DNA of 12,340 nt from Palsa-1400 sp036008545 (lineage in GTDB: Bacteria > Verrucomicrobiota > Verrucomicrobiia > Limisphaerales > Palsa-1400): positions 1 to 12,340 of the forward strand of contig DASYNM010000037.1 in the NCBI GenBank assembly GCA_036008545.1, given 5' to 3'. A program made the position numbers and the translations under genes. The notes below the pieces were generated by a model. The model was not told the origin of the DNA. It saw only the letters and a list, made by a program, of their open reading frames with translations, and made no database searches. Shown here one piece after another: positions 1-6,786 of the stretch (the stretch's first letter is position 1; each line of letters begins with the position of its first letter).

Positions 1-459
1 CGCCCATTGGCTCTCCGAGTTCTGAATGTTGCGGTCGCTGATGTCCATCGCCGCCGTGTAGCCAAGAATATAACGCGAGGCCGTCGCCGGCGTGACATGG
101 CGCACCCGCCGCCCTATAACAATGGCCAATTCCGCCTCGTAATCTGTTCGATGTTCAGGATAGGGAACTTCGATCTTGCCCCCGTCAGGCAGAAGCGAGC
201 TGGGCGCTTTGAGCCAGATCAGCGGTTCCTTGGGCAGCGGCTTGTTTTGTTCGCGCGCGTGGTCGGCATAATTGAGGCCGATGGCGATGATTTTGGAAGG
301 CGCGACCGGCGTCAGCGTTTTGACGCCTTTGAAGGGCATGGGCTTCTTGTCAAATGAAGGCGAACCAAAGACGTCGCCGCGCAAACGGAAATGCTCGCCA
401 TCCACCACACTCGCGTAAAAGATTTCGTCGCCCTTTTGAAAGCGGCCAATTGCTGCCAT
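1..459 (-). CDS. Fumarylacetoacetate hydrolase family protein, 3' end cut by window edge
   Basis: The minus-strand frame is open from ATG at 459 to the window edge and gives 153 residues with no stop. FAH-family enzymes are metal-dependent and cleave C-C bonds or decarboxylate/isomerise 2-oxo-acid or acylpyruvate substrates in the cytoplasm. Visible family signatures are GLNYADHARE (residues 61-70), the metal-binding DYEAELAIVIGR stretch (106-117, with the E-x-E pair) and GYTAAMDISDR (133-143). The last corresponds to the usual GYT..NDVS.RD segment, so the Asp ligand is present although the preceding Asn is Met. The short N-terminal domain before residue 55 fits the FAHD1/YcgM-like subgroup. 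The C-terminal third lies outside the window. The frame stays open upstream to a stop at 538-540 but contains no ATG there; ATG 459 has no clear ribosome site. The exact substrate cannot be told from this fragment. kamA lies upstream in the same direction, 182 bases away. Confidence 0.88.
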   Translation of the reverse strand, partial: MAAIGRFQKGDEIFYASVVDGEHFRLRGDVFGSPSFDKKPMPFKGVKTLTPVAPSKIIAIGLNYADHAREQNKPLPKEPLIWLKAPSSLLPDGGKIEVPYPEHRTDYEAELAIVIGRRVRHVTPATASRYILGYTAAMDISDRNIQNSESQWA

Positions 460-563
460 AAAGTCAGAAATGAATAGCAAATCCGCCCCGTTCTTTGCAA
501 GGTGAAACTGAGCGGGCGCATCGCAGTTCTTGCGCAGTTAGAAGACCTTTAGCCACTGACCAT

Positions 564-623
564 CACAGATTGAACAACAAACCACCCGGTTTTTCCCAAT
601 CAGTTTATCTGTGTGAATCTGTG
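564..623. repeat. Intergenic boilerplate repeat with short inverted ends
   Basis: The gap 460-641 between the FAH gene and kamA holds no convincing gene. It contains CACAGATT at 564-571 and its exact reverse complement AATCTGTG at 616-623. Between them lie a small AAACC/GGTTT hairpin with a T run (about 580-597) and a near-duplicated ATCTGTG/AATCTGTG pair at 608-623. Stretches of the type 'atctgtgtgaatctgtgg' are, from general knowledge, frequent between genes in verrucomicrobial genomes, so this is probably a copy of a dispersed non-coding repeat. The hairpin stem is too short to call a terminator. Confidence 0.4.
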
Positions 624-641
624 GCCTGCTCCATGCCGGCA

Positions 642-1883
642 TCAAACCAGCTCCGGCTCCGCGATCTCCCTCGGCGGCGATGTCAACGGCGTCCCGTCCG
701 CCGCCTCCGGATATTCAAATATCCTCCCCTCAAAATTGCGGATGATCACGCGGTTCTTGTTCCGGCTCAGAACGTAGTCGGGATTGATCGGCACCTTGCC
801 GCCTCCGCCCGGAGCGTCAATAACATATTGCGGCACCGCGTAGCCGGTGGTGTGGCCGCGCAGATTTTCCATGATCTCCAGCCCCTTGCGCACACTGGAG
901 CGCAAATGGGCCGAGCCGGTAATCAAATCACATTGATAGACGTAGTAAGGCTTGACCCGGCACATCAGCAATTTTTGCACGAGCGCGCGCATGACGCCCA
1001 CGTCGTCGTTGACATGCCGCAGCAACACCGCCTGGTTGCCCAGCGGAATGCCCGCGTCTGCCAGGCGGCAGAGGGCGTCGCGCACTTCGGTCGTCAATTC
1101 GCGCGGATGATTGGAGTGGATGCTGATGAACAGCGGGTGATATTTGCGCAACATCGCGCACAGCGCCGGCGTGATGCGTTGCGGCAGAAAGATCGGAATA
1201 CGCGTGCCGATGCGCAGAAACTCAACGTGCGGGATTGCGCGCAACCGGCTCAGCAGAAACTCCAGCTTGTCATCGTTCAGCAAGAGCGGATCTCCGCCGC
1301 TCAGGAGCACATCGCGAATCTCCGGGTGCTCGCTGACATACCTAATTTGACGCTCGAACTCCGGATGGAAATCGTAGCCTGTCGCGTTGCTCACCATGCG
1401 CGAGCGCGTGCAATAGCGGCAATAGGCCGCGCAACGATCCGTCACCAGAAAGAGGACGCGGTCCGGATAGCGATGCACCAGGCCCGGCACGGGCGAATGG
1501 GAATCCTCGCCGCACGGATCGCTCATTTCCCAAGGCGCGGTGTAGGTTTCCTCCACGCGCGGAACGACCTGCCGGCGGATGGGACAATGCTCGTCGCTCG
1601 CGTCAATAAGATTGAAGAAATACGGCGTGATGGCCAGGGCCAATTTGTGGTTGGCCAGAATCGTGCCTTCGAATTCCTCCGGCGTTAGCGTGGGCAGGAA
1701 GCGCTGCAATTTTTCCAGCGTCGTAATGCGGTTCTTGAGCTGCCACTTCCAATCATTCCAATCGGCATCGGAGACATCGCTCCAGAAGCCTCTGCCGGCG
1801 GGATGGAATTGTTTCAGATTATGGAAAAGCGCCGAGTCGGGTTCCTCAGGCTCCGCGTGCCCCTCAGATAAATGGCTTTGCAT
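642..1883 (-). CDS. kamA: L-lysine 2,3-aminomutase (radical SAM, PLP-dependent)
   Basis: Predicted to interconvert L-alpha-lysine and L-beta-lysine using a [4Fe-4S] cluster, S-adenosylmethionine and pyridoxal phosphate. Numbered from the in-frame TTG at 1889 (subtract 2 for ATG 1883), the radical-SAM cysteines are C153, C157 and C160 in CAAYCRYCTRSR. R162 should bind the substrate carboxylate. D321 (in QCDL) and D358 should bind the side-chain amine, and K365 in DAPGGGGK should form the PLP Schiff base. All sit at a constant +28 offset from the residues known in Clostridium subterminale KamA. Length (413-415 residues) matches that enzyme and exceeds EpmB (about 340), so an EF-P-lysine mutase role is less likely. 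Conservation of both Asp residues argues against glutamate 2,3-aminomutase. The structural zinc cysteines of the clostridial enzyme are absent. Beta-lysine is an osmolyte precursor (with AblB) or a catabolic intermediate, but no ablB is nearby. ATG 1883 is preferred because the promoter lies just upstream. Confidence 0.93.
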   Translation of the reverse strand: MQSHLSEGHAEPEEPDSALFHNLKQFHPAGRGFWSDVSDADWNDWKWQLKNRITTLEKLQRFLPTLTPEEFEGTILANHKLALAITPYFFNLIDASDEHCPIRRQVVPRVEETYTAPWEMSDPCGEDSHSPVPGLVHRYPDRVLFLVTDRCAAYCRYCTRSRMVSNATGYDFHPEFERQIRYVSEHPEIRDVLLSGGDPLLLNDDKLEFLLSRLRAIPHVEFLRIGTRIPIFLPQRITPALCAMLRKYHPLFISIHSNHPRELTTEVRDALCRLADAGIPLGNQAVLLRHVNDDVGVMRALVQKLLMCRVKPYYVYQCDLITGSAHLRSSVRKGLEIMENLRGHTTGYAVPQYVIDAPGGGGKVPINPDYVLSRNKNRVIIRNFEGRIFEYPEAADGTPLTSPPREIAEPELV

Positions 1884-1892
1884 TTTCAAGCC

Positions 1893-1920
1893 ACTATAAG
1901 ATTGATCGAAAATGTGTCAA
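1893..1920 (-). promoter_or_regulatory. Sigma70-type promoter of kamA, probably giving a leaderless mRNA
   Basis: Reading the minus strand, TTGACA (1920-1915) is followed after 16 bases by TATAGT (1898-1893), five of six consensus at -10 and six of six at -35. A transcript starting about 7 bases downstream would begin near 1886-1887, only a few bases before ATG 1883. That implies a leaderless or almost leaderless message and disfavours the TTG at 1889 as start codon. No Shine-Dalgarno-like sequence is present to contradict this. Confidence 0.6.
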
Positions 1921-2174
1921 GGCGCGGCGAATGGGACGGAAAGAGGGCTTTTGAGGGTCTTTCCTCCAAACACTCTGGCTTACGGTCTTTGACGGTTCTG
2001 GCAAGAGGGCAGAGACTCGCGGTTCCCGCTGATTCTGAATGACTTATGTTGAGTGCGACCGTCCCGTCCAAGCGGGCCGACAAGTAGTCAATGCACCTCG
2101 TCGTGCCGCCCAATTCTGCCTTCGGAATACTGAACCTTGGTCTCGACTTTCGTAGTCAATAATTTGCCGGTCCA
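1921..2174. other. Intergenic stretch without supported gene
   Basis: This gap lies between the kamA promoter and the 3' end of the GT87 gene. A 75-codon minus-strand reading frame crosses it but runs straight through the kamA promoter and resembles nothing known to me. No convincing terminator follows the GT87 stop: the only GC-rich inverted pair (around 2061-2083, CCCG/CGGG) is short and has no T run. Confidence 0.4.
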
Positions 2175-3686
2175 TCAGGCAACGATCGTTTTATGTTCCC
2201 GCAGCGCGATCGCTCCCGCCGCCATTATGGCAACCAAACTTAAGAGTGGCAAACCAAGGTCCCTCAGCCACGGACCGATGGCAGGCAGCCGCGCCGCCAG
2301 ATCTGTCAACATAAACACGGCCACTACCAGAAGCATTTTCAAGCCAGACGCGATGCCCGCCGGATCTTCCAAGCCGCGATTGAGCAGGCCGGCGACGAGG
2401 GGCAACAGAAGCAGGAAATAGGCGTTATGGGAAACCGGATTGACAACAAGGGCCAGCCCGATGAGCAAGCCGGCGATGATCAGCAATTCGTGCGGCGTGT
2501 CCCGCCGACGAGCGCCAATGACCAAGGCTAGCCCCAAGAGCATCAAGCCTCCAATCGCATAGGCGGCATAACGTTCGACCGGCGGCGCTTTGGTGGGACG
2601 CTGCTGGCGCGGCAAATCATGAAATCGCCAATTATGAATGAAGGCCAGCAGCGACTGATTATCGGTCCCCGCCATGCCAGTCAATTCGCGGACACGTGAA
2701 GTGTCGGTGCCTTGCCCGAGCGCTGGCTTGGCCAGAACCTGGAACCAGTTTTTGTATAGCTCGATGGTCCGCATCGGGCCGAGCACCACCGAGGGGAGGA
2801 CAACCAGGGCAAGCGCTGTCCCTGCCAAAGCCCCGGCGACCATCCGCCAGCGTCGGCGCCAAAGGGGATAGATGATCAACAACGCCGGAAATAGTTTCAC
2901 CGTGGCCGGCAATGAAAGCCAGAAGCCGGCATTCAGTTCCCGCCCTGAGGCTGCCAGGTATATGCCGAAGGAGATTGCAGCAAGCATAACCACATCGACC
3001 TGGCCGCGCGACAAATCCGTTGCCAAAGAGCCGGCACAGACCAACAACGGCAAGGTGCGGAGCCACCACCAATGCCGGCGTTCGGTCAGACCTGCCGGCG
3101 GGGGTTCCCTCAAGTCGCGCCTCTCCAGCGCGCAGGCCAAAGCGTGGGCCGACAGGAAGATGAGCGCCACGCTGAGGATGTACCACACGGCCACGATCCA
3201 AAAGAACCTGGCGTTCTCCCTGTGCAACCCGAAGAAGCGACGATGGCTGGCAATCTCGTAACCCCAAGGAGTGTTGGATTCTGTACGCGGCTCGCCCAAG
3301 GCAAGAATGGGCGGGCCGATGGGAACTGGCAGCGCCATCGGCGTGAACAAAATGGCTAGCGCCGGGGGATATTGGTAGTGCCAGCCATGCCAGTCTGTGA
3401 TGGTGTAAAGATTTTCGCCGCTACACACGGCCCCGGCCGCGCAGGTGAATACACCCAAATCGGTCATAGGCGTACGCCGTAACGCCGTGCGCTGCTCGAC
3501 ATTGACCCCAAATGCCAGAATGCCGAAAAGACCAACCGCCAACCAGACGCACTCGCGCCCGCTGAAATGCCACGCCAAGGGCGATTCAGGTGTCCGCTTC
3601 ATTCGTTCGATGCCGCGCCACATTTTCCATTTGATGATGCTCGCACGGAAGACCGAATCAACTCTTAAGCAGGAATGATTCTTCAT
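2175..3686 (-). CDS. Glycosyltransferase family 87 / DUF2029-type polytopic membrane protein
   Basis: A hydrophobic protein of up to 503 residues with about 9-11 predicted membrane segments, fitting GT-C fold transferases of family GT87, which use polyprenyl-phosphate-linked sugar (mannose in actinobacterial PimE-like members) outside the membrane. Signatures seen: MTDLGVF (residues 74-80) with a candidate catalytic Asp76 in the first extracytoplasmic loop, YQYPPALAILFTP (104-116), SRGQVD (226-231), a lysine-phenylalanine motif TVKLFPALLIIYPLWRR (262-278) and NQSL (343-346), all in the family's order. Residues 125-160 form a long hydrophilic loop. The start is uncertain: M1 (3686), M22 (3623) and M29 (3602) are all possible, none with a strong ribosome site, and the first membrane segment begins only around residue 46. 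It lies 109 bases downstream of the next gene in the same direction. Sugar and acceptor are unknown; it could serve envelope glycolipid or glycan synthesis. Confidence 0.8.
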   Translation of the reverse strand: MKNHSCLRVDSVFRASIIKWKMWRGIERMKRTPESPLAWHFSGRECVWLAVGLFGILAFGVNVEQRTALRRTPMTDLGVFTCAAGAVCSGENLYTITDWHGWHYQYPPALAILFTPMALPVPIGPPILALGEPRTESNTPWGYEIASHRRFFGLHRENARFFWIVAVWYILSVALIFLSAHALACALERRDLREPPPAGLTERRHWWWLRTLPLLVCAGSLATDLSRGQVDVVMLAAISFGIYLAASGRELNAGFWLSLPATVKLFPALLIIYPLWRRRWRMVAGALAGTALALVVLPSVVLGPMRTIELYKNWFQVLAKPALGQGTDTSRVRELTGMAGTDNQSLLAFIHNWRFHDLPRQQRPTKAPPVERYAAYAIGGLMLLGLALVIGARRRDTPHELLIIAGLLIGLALVVNPVSHNAYFLLLLPLVAGLLNRGLEDPAGIASGLKMLLVVAVFMLTDLAARLPAIGPWLRDLGLPLLSLVAIMAAGAIALREHKTIVA

Positions 3687-3795
3687 TCAAAGTTCAGCGC
3701 TGGAACATCCCGAATGGCCGGTCAGAGCACAAGTGAAGATGAATCCACCTCCAAGTGATTTTCCGGTTGCCAGCGAATCAAAAGTTGGAGGACAT

Positions 3796-5157
3796 TTATT
3801 GCCCGCCAAATCGCTTTTGCAGCGCCGGCGTGCTCTGCTCGAAGAATTGGCGGTACTGCGGCCCGTATCTGGACAGGAAGAGCGCGTTCCTCCTTTGCAT
3901 AACTTTGTATCGCAACCAATGCGTCAAGAAGAACGCGACGGTCAGCGAACAAAAAGCGGAAAACAGCAGCACAATGAATCCGCCCATGTCCAAACCGAAT
4001 TGGAAAACGTAGGGCGGCGTGGTCAAGAAATAACAGATCACAATCAGAAAGCCGAGCGTGCCGGCAATGCAAGACGCCGGTTGCGCGAGAAAAGCCAGAA
4101 TCCCGCCCGTGCGGTTGGCATTGTCCAGGCCGCCTGCCGCCACGACTTCTCCTGTATTGTGATTGTAAGATGCCAGAAATTCCGAAAAGTCATCCTTCAT
4201 CGGCCTCGCGACGGCGCTGACGATCTGTCCGGGAAAAATATTCACGCCGCTCCGTTCGGTGAAAGTCCAGGTGGCTTCGCGCAGTTCGGGCGTGCGGACG
4301 CGCATCACATCCGTCCGGTGGGTCGTGCTGTGCGAGGTGGTCTGGCCGGAAGTGGTCGAGGTCGTGGTGGTGGTGGTGAAGGTTGTTTGTTTGTCAAGCA
4401 CGAGTCCGGAGAATGTTTTCACCGCGTAGCGCACGCCCGGCAGTTGGACGACGTGCAACGATTCCGGCAACGACGGCGCACCGGGCAGCGGCGGATTCTG
4501 CGAAACGGCCAGCAATCTTGTCGTGCCGGAACGACGGAGCAGCAGCAACGGCAACACATACATGGCGATCCAACTCACGGGCACCAAAGGCATCGTCCAA
4601 ATGAACAATCGATGGAAACGTTCCTCCGGCGTCATCCGATATTGCGGAGGTTGGTATGGATTTCCAGGCGCGGCACCGGGCTGAATCGTTGGGGCCGGCG
4701 CCGGACGCGCCACCTTCGGCAAATCGGCGACGTGATATTTTTCCAGAACGGAGTGCAGGAATGTGCGGTCCGTGACCAATTTATCGCGCAGCGCGGCCCA
4801 ATCCTTGTAAGCCTGCGTTCTCATGCCTTGCTGCATGTGCAGCGTTTCGATGCCGTTGTAAGCTCCCTCGTAATCAAAACTCTTCGTGTAGGCGGCGCGC
4901 GACAGCGGCCTGGACGCCGTGGCGTTCAGCGTGACTGACAGCGCGAAAAATGCCGCGTAACGCTCAGGATCATTGGGATAATCGGCCTTCACTTGATTCG
5001 GGTCGGGAAACAACGTCGAGACATCTCGGTTTTGAGCTTGAGAGTGCGCCACGAAACCAACAGCGAGCGCAATCGTGACCGGCAGGCAGAACATTCGCCG
5101 CACCAGTGATCCGTGCAAAAAAGTCGGGTGCGTTTTTCGGCGTTGGAAAATGATCAT
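3796..5157 (-). CDS. Unrecognised membrane protein with signal peptide and Thr/Ser-rich tract
   Basis: I do not recognise a named family. Numbered from the GTG at 5181 (461 residues), it shows a positively charged start and hydrophobic stretch FCLPVTIALAVGFVAHSQAQ (31-50) like a Sec signal peptide. A soluble domain follows (51-155), then a Pro/Ala-rich linker (158-182), a membrane segment (about 192-215), a second soluble domain (240-350) and two to three membrane segments (about 360-425) with a basic C-terminus. Within the second domain, residues 266-290 are almost all Thr/Ser with scattered His and Gln, partly encoded by a (GTG)5 microsatellite on the plus strand (4364-4378). The arrangement suggests a beta-rich domain held between transmembrane helices facing the periplasm. 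GTG 5181 and ATG 5157 are both possible starts; ATG 5157 is taken because the 5182-5193 palindrome abuts the GTG. It is divergent from the pseudopilin gene and upstream of the GT87 gene. Confidence 0.7.
   Translation of the reverse strand: MIIFQRRKTHPTFLHGSLVRRMFCLPVTIALAVGFVAHSQAQNRDVSTLFPDPNQVKADYPNDPERYAAFFALSVTLNATASRPLSRAAYTKSFDYEGAYNGIETLHMQQGMRTQAYKDWAALRDKLVTDRTFLHSVLEKYHVADLPKVARPAPAPTIQPGAAPGNPYQPPQYRMTPEERFHRLFIWTMPLVPVSWIAMYVLPLLLLRRSGTTRLLAVSQNPPLPGAPSLPESLHVVQLPGVRYAVKTFSGLVLDKQTTFTTTTTTSTTSGQTTSHSTTHRTDVMRVRTPELREATWTFTERSGVNIFPGQIVSAVARPMKDDFSEFLASYNHNTGEVVAAGGLDNANRTGGILAFLAQPASCIAGTLGFLIVICYFLTTPPYVFQFGLDMGGFIVLLFSAFCSLTVAFFLTHWLRYKVMQRRNALFLSRYGPQYRQFFEQSTPALQKRFGGQ
4364..4378. 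repeat. (GTG)5 trinucleotide microsatellite inside a coding region
   Basis: Five perfect GTG units on the plus strand encode consecutive threonines (ACC) on the minus strand, within the Thr/Ser-rich tract of the membrane protein. Changes in unit number would keep the reading frame and alter only tract length. Confidence 0.75.
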
Positions 5158-5181
5158 CGTAAAGCCCGGCCATTTATGCAC

Positions 5182-5193
5182 CGGCGCGCGCCG
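5182..5193. repeat. Perfect 12-base GC palindrome in a divergent intergenic region
   Basis: CGGCGCGCGCCG is its own reverse complement. It lies between the divergent starts of the membrane protein gene (GTG 5181 / ATG 5157, minus) and the pseudopilin-type gene (ATG 5292, plus). A TATAAA hexamer on the minus strand (5207-5202) would place a transcript start near 5195, next to the palindrome, but no matching -35 box is seen. It may be an operator or a chance GC palindrome. Confidence 0.25.
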
Positions 5194-5291
5194 ATGGCAA
5201 GTTTATATCGAATCTCCTTGCGTATTCGGTGGCCCAGGAGCACAAATGGCACTGTAAAATAAGTGGCGCGTCTTTTCCGCCAACCATTTAC

Positions 5292-6098
5292 ATGAGCGGC
5301 ATTCAAACAAACACGATCGGCGGCGGCTTTCGGGACTCGCGGGGCGGTTTTACCTTGATCGAATTGCTGGTCGTAATCGCGATCATTGCGATCCTGGCAG
5401 CGTTGCTGTTGCCGGCGCTGGCGGCAGCGAAAAGGCAGGCCATCAAGACACAATGCATCAACAATCAGCACGAAATTGCCCTTTCCATGCAAATGTATGT
5501 GGACGATGCCCGTGATTTATACCCCACCTACCTTGACTGGGCCACCTGGGGCGGAGGGACGGGTACGAATGTTGGCATTGCCGGCGTTGACGGTTTCAGC
5601 TTGCACGGCGGAGGGTTCAACCAGACTAATCGCCAACTCTATCCCTATCTTAAGAACCCAAGTATATGCCATTGCCCGGCTGATATCGGAGATCCCTTAT
5701 ATTCACCTCCTAATAACAATTATAAAGGGACTTGTTTTAATGGCTGGGGCAACAGCTACTTGATGTCTTGGGACCAAAGTCAGTTTGGCGTGGAACATGT
5801 TGGAGGCGCATGCAACCAAGCGGGGACTGTCATCGAGTACAGCGGGACTAATGGACCACCCACCAAGCGTTCTCGCGTTGCGGTCAGGCCAGCCACCAAG
5901 ATTATTCTTGGTGACTGGAATTGGTTTGGGAATCGCTTGATCACCAGTCCGCAGACTTCGTGGCATGCCTACAAGGGCCACCGCGTGATCCCTTTCCTGT
6001 TCGGTGACGGGCACAACGAAGTATGGAACTTCTCACCCGCAGACGAGCATATCGATGACGAAGACGCACCGCCCAATATCAACTACAGATACTGGTGA
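5292..6098 (+). CDS. Pseudopilin-like protein with type IV prepilin leader (DUF1559-like group)
   Basis: From ATG 5292 the product is 268 residues. The basic leader ends in RGG and is followed by FTLIELLVVIAIIAILAALL, so prepilin peptidase should cut between G19 and F20, leaving Glu at +5 of the mature protein. A hydrophobic helix and then AAAKRQAIKTQCINNQHEIALSMQ (as an amphipathic helix) follow, typical of pilin N-termini. The C-terminal part contains HAYKGHRVIPFLFGDGH, the His-to-Asp-Gly signature of the many-copy family in Verrucomicrobiota and Planctomycetota. The mature protein should be inner-membrane anchored and facing the periplasm, either as a minor pseudopilin of a type II secretion-like system or with a role not yet assigned. 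The GTG at 5229 gives a longer but unlikely N-terminus. No ribosome site is evident; a possible -10 (TAAAAT, 5255-5260) lacks a -35. No secretion genes adjoin it, and such genes are usually orphans. Confidence 0.88.
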   Translation: MSGIQTNTIGGGFRDSRGGFTLIELLVVIAIIAILAALLLPALAAAKRQAIKTQCINNQHEIALSMQMYVDDARDLYPTYLDWATWGGGTGTNVGIAGVDGFSLHGGGFNQTNRQLYPYLKNPSICHCPADIGDPLYSPPNNNYKGTCFNGWGNSYLMSWDQSQFGVEHVGGACNQAGTVIEYSGTNGPPTKRSRVAVRPATKIILGDWNWFGNRLITSPQTSWHAYKGHRVIPFLFGDGHNEVWNFSPADEHIDDEDAPPNINYRYW

Positions 6099-6124
6099 GA
6101 CGAAAGTCCACCGCGGCAGGTTGG

Positions 6125-6445
6125 TTAGAAATTAAGCGTTTCCCCCATGGTGTTCAGGCTGGTGCGCGCCCGATCGCAGGGACTATCCGACTTCAGATCA
6201 GTGGTCCCATCACCTTTCAAGCAGGGCCAATGGATGGCGCGGCCGAGGGGGCCGGCAATGGCGTGAATGGCATCGCCAAGGCCGAGCTTGAACTCTTCAC
6301 GGATTTTCAGCCAATTCTCCGGCGTGAAACGAACCAATTGCGTGGCTTGGTCCAATTGGCCAAGTTCGAGGCATCGCTCAAGGTAGCCGGGCTTCCGGTA
6401 GGGAGCGCGCTTTTTCAGGCTGGCGAGCGGGCGGAGTTCTTTCAT
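6125..6445 (-). CDS. Small protein resembling those encoded beside phage tail genes
   Basis: The 106-residue minus-strand product has the pattern GLGDAIHAIAGPLGRAIH (56-72), then C75, a short spacer, and C90-D-R-A-R-T-S-LN (90-98). This recalls small phage-associated proteins in which a GLGD..A..AKP.ARAID helix is followed by a CGGC..R...LN knot-like motif. Here the cysteine pair seems reduced and spread out, so the match is by pattern only. The antisense plus-strand reading frame (6095-6496) lacks such signatures. Its ATG at 6445 overlaps, as ATGA, the stop of an upstream doubtful ORF, and it is the last gene of the minus-strand cluster, ending 26 bases from the convergent pseudopilin gene. 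Function unknown; virion, assembly or accessory roles are possible. Confidence 0.6.
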   Translation of the reverse strand: MKELRPLASLKKRAPYRKPGYLERCLELGQLDQATQLVRFTPENWLKIREEFKLGLGDAIHAIAGPLGRAIHWPCLKGDGTTDLKSDSPCDRARTSLNTMGETLNF

Positions 6446-6786
6446 GCATCCAGGTGTTTTGGCTCGTCCTCACCCCCAGAACAGAACAACAGATGAGATG
6501 CACCGCCCGCGGTGCTGCCCTCTCCTCCAGGAGAGGGAGAATGATCGGCTGTCAGCTTGAGATTTTGAATGCCTGAATTGGCTGAACACGCATCCGAGAA
6601 ACCAGAACCAGGCGAATGCTGTTCCTTCTCCCAAGGGGAGAAGGTCAGGATGAGGGCGAGCCTAAAAGAATCCAATCGATGCAGGCCGCGCAGAAAAGGT
6701 AACGATGAGGAAACATTCGACGAGGCTCCGTCTCCTGCTGAGGCGGGCGAAGCAGAAAACGATATAGTCTTGACAGTAGTATTCAC
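6442..6786 (-). CDS. Doubtful 114-codon ORF built largely from intergenic repeat
   Basis: Starts with GTG at 6786, overlapping the stop of the 239-residue gene as GTGA, and ends with a TGA overlapping the next ATG as ATGA. Both overlaps are the kind seen in translationally coupled genes. Against it, most of the frame (from about residue 40) is read through the palindromic repeat at 6461-6662, giving low-complexity strings such as SPSPGGEGS and FSPWEKEQ that are familiar spurious translations of such repeats. The first 35 residues are Ser/Ala-rich and match nothing known to me. An older small gene extended or interrupted by repeat insertion is possible. The interval 6446-6782 otherwise contains only the repeat. 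Confidence 0.25.
   Translation of the reverse strand: MNTTVKTISFSASPASAGDGASSNVSSSLPFLRGLHRLDSFRLALILTFSPWEKEQHSPGSGFSDACSANSGIQNLKLTADHSPSPGGEGSTAGGASHLLFCSGGEDEPKHLDA
6461..6662. repeat. Composite palindromic (BIME-like) repeat element, about 202 bases
   Basis: Outer arms GGCTCGTCCTCACCC (6461-6475) and the reverse complement of GGATGAGGGCGAGCC (6648-6662) match at 13 of 15 positions. Inside lie three hairpins: GCACCG/CGGTGC (6500-6515), CCCTCTCCT/AGGAGAGGG with a 2-base loop (6518-6537), and CCTTCTCCC/GGGAGAAGG with a 3-base loop (6624-6644). The last two are similar to each other and face opposite ways, as in REP-pair elements. Such 'ctctcc..ggagag' palindromes are common non-coding repeats in several phyla. 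No transposase is encoded. Confidence 0.65.

Noticed and set aside
460..540. Upstream extension and possible promoter of the FAH-family gene
   Set aside because: The frame is open to a stop at 538-540 but lacks ATG. A TTGCAA-N18-TATTCA pair on the minus strand is too weak to list as a promoter.
495..1688. 397-codon plus-strand ORF opposite kamA
   Set aside because: It is Arg/Ala/His-rich without motifs and lies antisense to a gene with a complete set of catalytic residues.
1886..2113. 75-codon minus-strand ORF upstream of kamA
   Set aside because: It runs through the kamA promoter, ends inside the kamA start region and has no recognisable content.
3733..4938. 401-codon plus-strand ORF opposite the Thr-rich membrane protein
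   Set aside because: Highly basic, Arg/Gln/His-rich and without domains. The minus strand has a signal peptide and clear membrane segments.
6095..6496. 133-codon plus-strand ORF after the pseudopilin gene
   Set aside because: It is antisense to the 106-residue protein with phage-like motifs. Its coding quality is poorer and its end runs into repeat DNA.
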